From Pseudomonas viridiflava (lineage in GTDB: Bacteria; Pseudomonadota; Gammaproteobacteria; Pseudomonadales; Pseudomonadaceae), in contig NZ_UWFA01000475.1 of assembly GCF_900601905.1 (NCBI RefSeq), positions 124,001-188,000 of the forward strand: a DNA stretch of 64,000 nucleotides. The letters are read 5' to 3'. Below, piece after piece: positions 41,529 through 49,241 of this stretch. The notes under the pieces were generated by a model, which searched no databases, was not told the DNA's origin, and saw nothing but the letters and a program-made list of their open reading frames with translations. Each line of letters begins with the position of its first letter. The first letter of the stretch is position 1. Made by a program: the position numbers and the translations under genes.

Positions 41529-43196
41529 ATGCAACGGGTTATGTTCAAGACGCTTGCGTTGTCAGTAGCAATTTTCAGTTCTTCTGCGGCCTTTGCCGTG
41601 ACTCTCGAAGGCGGGGCAGTGGCTTCGCCTGACGAATACGGCGCGAAGGTGGCGGCCGATATTCTGCGCAAGGGCGGCAATGCGGTGGATGCCGCGGTCG
41701 CCACCGCGTTCACTCTGGCGGTTACCTATCCCGAAGCGGGAAACATCGGCGGTGGGGGTTTCATGACGTTGTTCATGGACGGTAAACCGTATTTCCTCGA
41801 CTACCGCGAAACCGCCCCCAAAGCCGCCAGCCGCAACATGTACCTCGACGACAAGGGCCAGGTGATCGAGAACATGAGCCTGGTCGGTGCGCGTGCCGCC
41901 GGTGTGCCGGGGACTGTCATGGGCCTGTGGGATGCCCACCAAAAATTCGGCAAACTGCCCTGGGCCGAGCTGCTCACCCCGGCCATTGGCTATGCGCGCA
42001 ACGGCTTCAAAGTGGCGGAAAAACAGTACATGTATCGCCAGGAGGCCCTTGAGCTGTTCAAGGGCACCACCAACTTCAATGACTACTTCGGCAGCATGAA
42101 AGTCGGCGAAACCCTGCGTCAGCCGGAACTGGCAAAGACCCTGGAGCGTATCGCCGACAAAGGCGCGGACGAATTCTATAAAGGTGAGACCGCTGATTTG
42201 CTGGTCAGGCAGATGGAACAGGACAAGGGCCTGATCACCCGGCAGGACCTGGCGGAGTACAAAGCCATCTGGCGCAAACCGCTGCACGTCAACTGGCGTG
42301 GCAATACGCTGTACACCGCACCGTTGCCTAGCTCGGGTGGCGTGGCGCTGGCGCAACTGATCGGCATCAAGGAATTGCGCGCTGATGATTTCAAAGGCGT
42401 CCCGCTCAATTCCGCCAAGTACATCCATCTATTGGCGGAAATCGAAAAGCGGGTGTTCGCGGATCGTGCCGACTATCTGGGCGACCCGGCGTTCACCAAA
42501 GCGCCGGTCGCCGAGTTGACCGACCCCAGTTACCTCGCCAAACGCGCTTACGAGATCAACCCGACGGCTATTTCAGCGACTGAAAACGTCAAGCCAGGCC
42601 TTGAGCCGCACCAGACCACGCATTTCTCCATCGTCGACAAACAGGGCAATGCGGTCAGCAACACCTACACCCTGAACTGGGATTACGGCAGCGGAGTGGT
42701 GGTCAAAGGCGCAGGCTTCCTGCTCAACGACGAAATGGACGACTTCAGCTCCAAGCCCGGCGTGGCGAACGCGTTTGGCGTGGTGGGTGGCAGTGCTAAT
42801 GCCATCGAGCCGGGCAAACGCATGCTGTCGTCCATGAGCCCGAGCCTGGTGACGCGTGATGGGCAAGTGACGCTGGTGCTGGGTACGCCGGGTGGCTCGC
42901 GGATTTTTACCTCGATCTTTCAGGTGCTGAATAACATCTACGACTTCAACCTGCCGCTCAAAGAAGCGGTCGGTGCTCAACGCGTGCACCACCAGTTGCT
43001 GCCCAAGGACACAATCTACTTCGACAGCTACGCACCGCTCACCGGCAAGCCTGCTGAGGATTTGAAGGCAATGGGTTACACGTTGGAGGATCAAGGCTGG
43101 GAAATGGGCAATGTGCAGGCGATCAAGGTCGATGGCACGAAGCTGGAGACAGCCTCCGACCCAAGGGGCAGGGGCGTGGGGATGGTGGTGAAGTAG
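41529..43196 (+). CDS. ggt: Periplasmic gamma-glutamyltransferase
   Basis: The product is 555 residues with a Sec signal peptide (MFKTLALSVAIFSSSAAFA). It is an Ntn-hydrolase: the proenzyme is cleaved before the Thr in HQTTHFSIVD, here Thr363, which becomes the N-terminal nucleophile of a small subunit of about 193 residues. Other landmarks are GGNAVDAAVATAFTLAV and GNIGGGGFM in the large subunit and MLSSMSPSLV and LGTPGGSRI in the small one. The enzyme hydrolyses glutathione and other gamma-glutamyl compounds in the periplasm. The start MQRVMFK has AGGAAG upstream. No partner gene is adjacent. Confidence 0.95.
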   Translation: MQRVMFKTLALSVAIFSSSAAFAVTLEGGAVASPDEYGAKVAADILRKGGNAVDAAVATAFTLAVTYPEAGNIGGGGFMTLFMDGKPYFLDYRETAPKAASRNMYLDDKGQVIENMSLVGARAAGVPGTVMGLWDAHQKFGKLPWAELLTPAIGYARNGFKVAEKQYMYRQEALELFKGTTNFNDYFGSMKVGETLRQPELAKTLERIADKGADEFYKGETADLLVRQMEQDKGLITRQDLAEYKAIWRKPLHVNWRGNTLYTAPLPSSGGVALAQLIGIKELRADDFKGVPLNSAKYIHLLAEIEKRVFADRADYLGDPAFTKAPVAELTDPSYLAKRAYEINPTAISATENVKPGLEPHQTTHFSIVDKQGNAVSNTYTLNWDYGSGVVVKGAGFLLNDEMDDFSSKPGVANAFGVVGGSANAIEPGKRMLSSMSPSLVTRDGQVTLVLGTPGGSRIFTSIFQVLNNIYDFNLPLKEAVGAQRVHHQLLPKDTIYFDSYAPLTGKPAEDLKAMGYTLEDQGWEMGNVQAIKVDGTKLETASDPRGRGVGMVVK

Positions 43197-43224
43197 TCAC
43201 CGATCTGGACTTGGCGCAGTTCCC

Positions 43225-43312
43225 TGTGGGAGCGAATTCATTCGCGAAAGCGGTGTGTCAGGCCTGGATATGATTCAGGCCTGGCGCCTTCGCGAATGAA
43301 TTCGCTCCCACA
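43225..43312. repeat. REPIN (gtgggagcgaattcattcgcg family)
   Basis: Near-perfect inverted arms tgtgggagcgaattcattcg and cgaatgaattcgctcccaca flank about 45 bases containing their own small palindrome (caggcctgg). It lies between the convergent ggt and prfC genes. Confidence 0.9.
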
Positions 43313-43403
43313 GTAGATCCGGTTCAATCAGGTACACCGTGCATTCCTCTTGGGCCCGGATGGAATTGCGGTATCTGATCCGAATCTGTTGTGCGGCGCT
43401 GGA

Positions 43404-43436
43404 CCCGTGGGAGCGCCACCTCGGTCGCTCCCACGG
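43404..43436. repeat. Single REP-like hairpin downstream of prfC
   Basis: CCCGTGGGAGCG and CGCTCCCACGGG form a 12-base-pair stem with a 9-base loop. A further partial copy (cccgtgggagag) is at 43448-43459. It lies 39 bases past the prfC stop on the opposite strand and could end the prfC transcript. Confidence 0.75.
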
Positions 43437-43474
43437 GATATTCATCGCCCGTGGGAGAGCTGAGCTGTTACTTC

Positions 43475-45058
43475 TTAGTGATGCTCACGGGTCGCGCGGA
43501 ATTTCACGTCGGCCCAGCGCTCTTCCATCAAGGCCAGGTTGACCCGCGTAGGCGCCAGGTAGGTCAGGTGACCGCCGCCGTCCATTGCCAGGTTTTCCAC
43601 GGCTTTGACTTCAAACTCTTCGAGCTTCTTCTTGTCGGCGCAATCGATCCAGCGCGCGGAATACACCGTGATCGGCTCGTAGGCGCATTCCACTTTGTAT
43701 TCTTCCTTCAAGCGGCTGGCCACCACATCGAACTGCAGCACACCCACGGCGCCGAGGATGATGTCGTTGCTGCGCAACGGGAAGAACACCTGCGTGGCGC
43801 CTTCTTCGGCCAGTTGCTGCAAGCCCTGACGCAATTGCTTGGACTTGAGCGGATCTTTCAGACGTACGCGACGGAACAGTTCCGGCGCGAAGTGCGGGAT
43901 GCCGGTGAAGCCCAGGTTCTCGCCTTCGGTGAAGGTGTCGCCAATCTGGATCGTGCCGTGGTTGTGCAAGCCGATGATGTCGCCCGCGTAGGCCTCTTCC
44001 AGCATTTCCCGCTCGGAGGAGAAGAACGTCAGCGCGTCGCCGATCCGCACTTCCTTGCCCAGACGCACATGGCGCATTTTCATGCCCTTGTCGTAACGCC
44101 CGGAACAGATGCGCATGAAGGCGATACGGTCGCGGTGTTTGGGGTCCATGTTTGCCTGGATCTTGAACACGAAACCGGTGAATTTCTCTTCAACCGGTTC
44201 GACGGTGCGCTCGTTGGCAACACGGGCCAGCGGCTTGGGTGCCCAGTTCACGACAGCATCCAGTACGTGATCGACACCGAAGTTGCCCAGGGCAGTGCCG
44301 AAGAACACCGGGGTCAATTGCCCGTTGATGAACTCTTCCTGGTTGAATTCATGGCAGGCGCCTTGAACCAGCTCAAGCTGATCAACGAAGCGGTCGTACT
44401 CGTCGCCCAGGTGAGCGCGGGCTTCGTCCGAATCCAGCTTCTCGATGATGCGCACGTCGGTGCGCTCATGGCCGTGGCCTGCGGTGTAGACAATGATGTA
44501 GTCGTCGGCCAGGTGATAGACACCCTTGAAGTCGCGGTAGCAACCGATCGGCCAGGTGATCGGCGCGGCCTTGATCTTCAGGACCGCTTCGATCTCGTCC
44601 AGCAACTCGATAGGGTCGCGAATATCGCGGTCAAGTTTGTTGATGAAGCTGACAATCGGCGTATCGCGCAGACGGCAGACGTCCATCAGGGCGATGGTCC
44701 GTGGCTCGACGCCTTTACCACCATCGAGCACCATCAGCGCCGAGTCGACGGCGGTCAGGGTGCGATAGGTGTCTTCCGAGAAGTCTTCGTGGCCCGGGGT
44801 GTCGAGCAGGTTGATCATGTGATCGCGATACGGAAACTGCATGACCGAGGTGGTGATGGAGATGCCGCGTTGCTTCTCCATTTCCATCCAGTCGGAGGTG
44901 GCGTGACGATCGGACTTGCGCGACTTCACCGTGCCAGCGACGGAAATGGCCTTGCCCATCAGCAGCAGTTTTTCCGTGATGGTGGTTTTACCCGCATCCG
45001 GGTGGGAAATAATGGCGAAAGTGCGGCGTTTCGCGACTTCGGCGGCCTGATGGGTCAT
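43475..45058 (-). CDS. prfC: Peptide chain release factor 3
   Basis: The product is 527 residues, the standard RF3 length. The GTPase motifs are SHPDAGKTT (G1), LLDTPGHEDFSEDTYR (G3) and INKLDRD (G4); the C-terminal RF3 region follows with FFPLRSNDIILGAVGVLQFDV. RF3 is a GTPase that helps RF1 and RF2 leave the ribosome after peptide release. The start MTHQAAEVAKRRTF leads directly into the G1 motif. It is transcribed alone; the next gene is divergent. Nothing unusual is seen. Confidence 0.97.
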   Translation of the reverse strand: MTHQAAEVAKRRTFAIISHPDAGKTTITEKLLLMGKAISVAGTVKSRKSDRHATSDWMEMEKQRGISITTSVMQFPYRDHMINLLDTPGHEDFSEDTYRTLTAVDSALMVLDGGKGVEPRTIALMDVCRLRDTPIVSFINKLDRDIRDPIELLDEIEAVLKIKAAPITWPIGCYRDFKGVYHLADDYIIVYTAGHGHERTDVRIIEKLDSDEARAHLGDEYDRFVDQLELVQGACHEFNQEEFINGQLTPVFFGTALGNFGVDHVLDAVVNWAPKPLARVANERTVEPVEEKFTGFVFKIQANMDPKHRDRIAFMRICSGRYDKGMKMRHVRLGKEVRIGDALTFFSSEREMLEEAYAGDIIGLHNHGTIQIGDTFTEGENLGFTGIPHFAPELFRRVRLKDPLKSKQLRQGLQQLAEEGATQVFFPLRSNDIILGAVGVLQFDVVASRLKEEYKVECAYEPITVYSARWIDCADKKKLEEFEVKAVENLAMDGGGHLTYLAPTRVNLALMEERWADVKFRATREHH

Positions 45059-45402
45059 GGGAAATCGCCTGGCAGGTGAGTCAAAAAAGGGCGCAGATTA
45101 TAGCCTAAGTCGGGCCAAGAACCGTACCGTTGAGTCGATGCGCGGTGGCTAATTAATGTCTCACGTGGGAACCTTTCAGATCGTGGAGACGTCCATTCCC
45201 CCGTCAAGGCCAGTAAAACGGCCAACGTCAGGGGCTGAATCATCAGCATGTTGGCTTGACGAAGCTGCGCTAATGGCTTGTGTTTTCGCCGAGGGCAACC
45301 TCAATGGCGACCCACCCGCTGCTCTTCGCGAACGTTATTGCTGATCACCTGCGAAGGTCGGTCACGGCAACGCGTTCGCCGACTGAAATAAGGAGTCCGC
45401 CT
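45059..45402. other. 344-base divergent control region between prfC and the osmoprotectant transporter
   Basis: I see no gene here. It must hold promoters for both sides. In-frame extension of the permease upstream of its GTG has no ribosome site. No clear operator or sigma-factor boxes could be assigned. Confidence 0.45.
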
Positions 45403-46116
45403 GTGGCTAATCGCTATGGCAAGGGGCTGATTGGAGGTGCGGTTGTGATCGCACTCCTGGCCCTGCTGATCCACTGGATCGGCATAAGTACCATCAAGCA
45501 ATACCAGGATGACCTGCTGTTCTACCTGCAAGCTCACCTGATTCTGGTTCTGGTTTCAATGTTGGCGGCCCTGGTGGTCGGGATCCCGGCGGGCATTGCC
45601 CTCAGCCGACCGAGCATGGTTGGCCGCGCCGAACGCTTCATGCAGATCTTCAACATTGGTAACACCGTTCCACCTCTCGCCGTTCTGGCCATTGCCCTCG
45701 GGATTCTCGGGATCGGCAGCGGGCCTGCGATCTTCGCTCTGTTCCTCGCCTCTTTGTTGCCCATCGTGCGCAACACCTACGAAGGCTTGAAAAACGTTCA
45801 GGGTTCTCTCAAGGAAGCTGCCACCGGCATCGGCATGACCCCGCGTCAGGTGCTGTGGCAGGTTGAATTGCCCAATGCCGTGCCGATCATCGTCGGCGGT
45901 GTACGGGTTGCACTGGCGATCAACGTCGGTACTGCGCCGCTGGCGTTTCTGATCGGTGCCAACAGTCTGGGCAGTCTGATCTTCCCCGGCATTGCCTTGA
46001 ACAATCAGCCGCAACTGGTCCTCGGTGCCGCGTGTACCGCGCTGCTGGCGTTGCTGCTTGATGGTCTGGTGACACTCGCCAGTCGTACCTGGCTGGAACG
46101 TGGCCTGACTCGCTGA
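45403..46116 (+). CDS. Osmoprotectant (quaternary-amine) ABC transporter permease
   Basis: The product is 237 residues from a GTG at 45403, chosen because AAGGAG lies seven bases upstream. It has six hydrophobic segments, and the coupling motif is EAATGIGMTPRQVLWQVELPNA. LIGANSLGSLIFPGIALNN follows, as in OpuCB/OpuCD and YehW/OsmY permeases. It forms one half of a heteromeric permease with the protein at 47038. It is the first gene of a four-gene operon (permease, binding protein, permease, ATPase), an order different from opuCABCD, where the ATPase comes first. Probable substrates are glycine betaine, choline or carnitine. Confidence 0.88.
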   Translation: MANRYGKGLIGGAVVIALLALLIHWIGISTIKQYQDDLLFYLQAHLILVLVSMLAALVVGIPAGIALSRPSMVGRAERFMQIFNIGNTVPPLAVLAIALGILGIGSGPAIFALFLASLLPIVRNTYEGLKNVQGSLKEAATGIGMTPRQVLWQVELPNAVPIIVGGVRVALAINVGTAPLAFLIGANSLGSLIFPGIALNNQPQLVLGAACTALLALLLDGLVTLASRTWLERGLTR

Positions 46117-46130
46117 GCGAAGGAAACCCC

Positions 46131-47024
46131 ATGAAAAAATTATGCTTGTTTCTAGGCTTTGCCTTGCTGTTCCCGGCATTCGCCCAAGCCGCGGATAAAC
46201 CCGTGCTGCGCATCGGCGCCCGGGTGTTTACCGAGCAGACCATGCTCGCTGAACTCACCGCGCAATACCTGCGTACCAAGAACTACGACGTGCAAATCAC
46301 TGGCGGTCTGGGCAGCAACTTGGCCCGTAGCGCACAGGAAAGCGGTCAACTCGATCTGCTGTGGGAATACACCGGCGTCTCGCTGGTGGCCTATAACCAC
46401 ATCGATGAAAAGCTCGACAGCGCGCAAACCTACGCCCGTGTGAAAGAAGTCGACGCGAAAAAAGGCCTGGCCTGGCTTTCGCCGTCGAAATTCAACAACA
46501 CCTATGCGTTGGCGCTGCCGCAGAAAGTGGCGGACAAGTACCCGCAGGTCAACACCATGACCGACCTGACCAAAGTCCTCAAAGACGAAGCCAAAGAGGG
46601 TCATGTCGTAGCGCTGGATACCGAGTTCGCCAACCGTTCCGACGGCCTGGTCGGCATGGTCAAGCATTACGACATGAATCTCGGCCGTGAAAACACCCGG
46701 CAGATGGATGCCGGGCTGGTCTATACCGCTTTGCGTAACGGCCAGGTGTTTGCCGGGCTGGTCTACACCACTGACGGGCGCTTGAACGCTTTCAAGCTCA
46801 AAGTGCTGGAAGACGACAAGCACTACTTCCCGGACTACACCGCCGCGCCGGTGATTCGTCAGGAGTACCTGGACAAGCACCCGGAAATCGCCACGTTGCT
46901 CAAGCCGCTGGCCGATCTGCTGGACAACCAGACCATGATCGACCTTAACGCCCGCGTTGACGTTGGTCACGAAAGCCCGTCCACCGTTGCCGCAGATTTC
47001 CTGCGCCAGCACCCACTTAATTAA
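46131..47024 (+). CDS. Osmoprotectant ABC transporter binding protein (OpuAC/QAT type)
   Basis: The product is 297 residues with a Sec signal peptide (LCLFLGFALLFPAFAQAAD). The mature part shows RIGARVFTEQTMLAELTAQYL, then LLWEYTGVSLVAYN, which provides the aromatic-rich quaternary-amine site, and DTEFANRSDGLVGMVKHY. This matches the OpuCC/ProX-like family (OsmX, YehZ) that binds glycine betaine, choline or related compounds. AAGGAAA lies upstream of the ATG, and the gap to the permease gene is 14 bases. Ligand preference cannot be told without the structure of the binding pocket. Confidence 0.92.
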   Translation: MKKLCLFLGFALLFPAFAQAADKPVLRIGARVFTEQTMLAELTAQYLRTKNYDVQITGGLGSNLARSAQESGQLDLLWEYTGVSLVAYNHIDEKLDSAQTYARVKEVDAKKGLAWLSPSKFNNTYALALPQKVADKYPQVNTMTDLTKVLKDEAKEGHVVALDTEFANRSDGLVGMVKHYDMNLGRENTRQMDAGLVYTALRNGQVFAGLVYTTDGRLNAFKLKVLEDDKHYFPDYTAAPVIRQEYLDKHPEIATLLKPLADLLDNQTMIDLNARVDVGHESPSTVAADFLRQHPLN

Positions 47025-47037
47025 GGAAGGAGACGAT

Positions 47038-47691
47038 ATGAATATCTTTAGCGCCTTCTCCCATCTGGACTGGGCCCAGGTGATTCACCTGACCTGGCAG
47101 CACATCACGCTGGTCGGCATTGCCGTGACACTGGCGATTCTGGTCGGCGTCCCGTTGGGCGTGCTGATGACCCGCTTCCCTGCGCTCGCAGGTCCTCTGC
47201 AGGCTAGCGCCACGGTGCTGCTGACCGTGCCGTCGATTGCCCTGTTCGGGTTGCTGTTGCCGTTCTACTCAAAGTTCGGCCAGGGCCTGGGCCCGATGCC
47301 CGCGATCACTGCCGTGTTTCTCTACTCATTGCTGCCGATCATGCGTAACACCTACCTGGCGCTGACTGGCGTCGAGCCGGGTATTCGCGAAGCCGCCAAA
47401 GGCATCGGCATGACGTTCGGCCAGCGCCTGCGCATGGTTGAACTGCCTATCGCCGTGCCGGTGATCCTCGCTGGCGTGCGCACTGCCGTGGTGATGAACA
47501 TCGGCGTCATGACCATCGCCGCCACCATCGGCGCGGGCGGTCTGGGTGTACTTATTCTTGCTTCAATCAGCCGCAGCGATATGTCGATGCTTATCGTCGG
47601 CGCGGTACTGGTCAGCATTCTGGCCATCATCGCTGACCTTCTCCTGCAATGGCTGCAACGTGCGCTGACTCCAAAAGGATTACTGAAATGA
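47038..47691 (+). CDS. Osmoprotectant ABC transporter permease, second subunit
   Basis: The product is 217 residues from the ATG at 47038 with AAGGAGACG upstream; the earlier in-frame start at 46957 falls inside the binding-protein gene. It has six hydrophobic segments and the coupling motif EAAKGIGMTFGQRLRMVELPI, then GAGGLGVLILASISRSD. It pairs with the permease at 45403 to form the membrane channel. Its stop overlaps the start of the ATPase gene (ATGA), so production of the two is coupled. Confidence 0.92.
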   Translation: MNIFSAFSHLDWAQVIHLTWQHITLVGIAVTLAILVGVPLGVLMTRFPALAGPLQASATVLLTVPSIALFGLLLPFYSKFGQGLGPMPAITAVFLYSLLPIMRNTYLALTGVEPGIREAAKGIGMTFGQRLRMVELPIAVPVILAGVRTAVVMNIGVMTIAATIGAGGLGVLILASISRSDMSMLIVGAVLVSILAIIADLLLQWLQRALTPKGLLK

Positions 47692-48854
47692 TCGAACTTC
47701 AAAACCTCACCAAGACTTTCCAAAGCAACGGCAAAGAAGTGAAGGCTGTCGATTCGGTCAGCCTCACCGTCAACGAAGGCGAGATCTGCGTCTTCCTCGG
47801 TCCGTCGGGTTGCGGCAAGTCCACCACCCTGAAAATGATCAACCGCCTGATCATGCCGACTTCCGGCAAGGTTTTGATCAACGGCGAAGACACCACCGAC
47901 CTGGATGAAGTGACCCTGCGTCGCAACATCGGCTACGTGATCCAGCAGATCGGCCTGTTCCCGAACATGACCATCGAAGAAAACATCGTGGTGGTGCCCA
48001 AGCTGTTGGGCTGGGACGCCAAGCGTTGCCACGACCGTGCTCGCGAACTGATGAGCATGATCAAGCTGGAACCCAAGCAGTATCTGCATCGCTACCCGCG
48101 TGAACTGTCCGGTGGTCAGCAACAGCGGATCGGCGTGATTCGTGCCCTGGCGGCCGACGCGCCCTTGTTGTTGATGGATGAACCGTTCGGTGCGGTCGAC
48201 CCGATCAACCGCGAGATGATCCAGAACGAATTCTTCGAGATGCAGCGTGCGCTGAACAAGACCGTGATCATGGTCAGCCACGACATCGACGAAGCCATCA
48301 AGCTGGGCGACAAAATCGCGATCTTCCGTGCAGGCAAACTGCTGCAGATCGACCACCCGGACACCTTGCTGGCGCACCCGGCAGACGAGTTTGTATCGAG
48401 CTTCGTCGGCCAGGACAGCACCCTCAAGCGCCTGCTGCTGGTCAAGGCCGAAGACGCCGCCGACAACGCGCCATCGGTCAGCCCGGAAACCCCGGTCGCC
48501 GATGCCCTGGACCTGATGGACGAAAACGACCGTCGCTACATCGTCGTCACCGATGCCGAGAACAAGGCCATGGGTTACGTGCGCCGCCGCGACCTGCACC
48601 GTCAGACCGGCACCTGCCTGCCGTTCCTGCGTCAGTTCAACGCCACAGCGGCCTTTGATGAACACTTGCGCATCCTGCTGTCGCGCATGTACGAGTTCAA
48701 CCGTTCATGGTTGCCCGTGCTGGATGCCGAGAATGTGTTCCTGGGTGAAGTGACACAGGAATCCATCGCCGAATACCTGAGTTCCGGACGTTCGCGTGGC
48801 GGCAAGACGAGCATTGTTTCGCCGGCTGATATTGCGGCTGAAGCACAGGCTTGA
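47688..48854 (+). CDS. Osmoprotectant ABC transporter ATPase with CBS domains (OpuCA/OsmV-like)
   Basis: The product is 388 residues. The ATPase domain has Walker A GPSGCGKST, signature LSGGQQQRIG and Walker B LLLMDEPFGAVD, with the switch His in MVSHDIDEA. A pair of CBS domains follows from about residue 255 to 375, the second with RSWLPVLDAENVFLGEVTQES. CBS pairs in OpuA-type transporters sense ionic strength or cyclic-di-AMP and gate transport; Pseudomonas lacks cyclic-di-AMP as far as known, so an ionic or adenine-nucleotide signal is more likely. The start overlaps the permease stop (ATGA). A hairpin follows after 12 bases. Confidence 0.94.
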   Translation: MIELQNLTKTFQSNGKEVKAVDSVSLTVNEGEICVFLGPSGCGKSTTLKMINRLIMPTSGKVLINGEDTTDLDEVTLRRNIGYVIQQIGLFPNMTIEENIVVVPKLLGWDAKRCHDRARELMSMIKLEPKQYLHRYPRELSGGQQQRIGVIRALAADAPLLLMDEPFGAVDPINREMIQNEFFEMQRALNKTVIMVSHDIDEAIKLGDKIAIFRAGKLLQIDHPDTLLAHPADEFVSSFVGQDSTLKRLLLVKAEDAADNAPSVSPETPVADALDLMDENDRRYIVVTDAENKAMGYVRRRDLHRQTGTCLPFLRQFNATAAFDEHLRILLSRMYEFNRSWLPVLDAENVFLGEVTQESIAEYLSSGRSRGGKTSIVSPADIAAEAQA

Positions 48855-48866
48855 TCGAAATGAGGC

Positions 48867-48889
48867 CCCGCGCTGCAACGGCGCGGGGT
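48867..48889 (+). terminator. Hairpin after the osmoprotectant operon, probable transcript end
   Basis: CCCCGCGC and GCGCGGGG form an 8-base-pair GC stem with a seven-base loop, 12 bases after the ATPase stop. There is no T-run, so it is a weak intrinsic terminator at best. Confidence 0.5.
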
Positions 48890-48923
48890 CTACGGATCTG
48901 AATTGAGATGCTTGTTCTGTAGT

Positions 48924-49033
48924 CTGTGTGAGCCAGCTGGCTCGCGATGGCGGCGACTGGGCTGAAGCAGATGTTCTGGATGTTCGGGCCTCTTCCCTGC
49001 TAAAGCCGGTCCCGCGTCATCGCTCCCACACAG
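48924..49033. repeat. Degenerate REP-like palindromic region
   Basis: Parts such as agccagctggctcgcgatgg and the end gctcccacacag resemble decayed REP arms of the gtgggag type, but the symmetry is poor. It fills most of the gap between the osmoprotectant operon and the TonB receptor. Confidence 0.5.
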
Positions 49034-49098
49034 AAAACGGAAAACCCCTACAAGACCGGAAAATTTACATCCTGTTCGTTTTGATACAAAGTTTTTCA

Positions 49099-49117
49099 GC
49101 AACTGAGAACCATTAGT
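49099..49117. promoter_or_regulatory. Candidate Fur box upstream of the STN-type TonB receptor
   Basis: GCAACTGAGAACCATTAGT matches the 19-base Fur consensus GATAATGATAATCATTATC at 12 of 19 positions by eye. It lies about 125 bases before the start at 49242. Iron control of this receptor is therefore likely. Confidence 0.5.
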
Positions 49118-49241
49118 ATTTACATGTCGTTTCTCAGCCACTAGCATGCGCGGCACATGCGTACATGTCTGGCAGGCGGTTCTTAGGCATTTTCAGATCA
49201 GTCCTACAGCGTGCGTGTCTTCATCTCATATACGGAATCCG

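Noticed and set aside
43391..45079. A 562-codon plus-strand open frame opposite prfC
   Set aside because: The prfC protein on the minus strand is complete and highly conserved; the plus frame has no recognisable domain or ribosome site.
47352..48665. A 437-codon minus-strand open frame opposite the osmoprotectant ATPase
   Set aside because: The ATPase with Walker and signature motifs is on the plus strand; the antisense frame has no family features.
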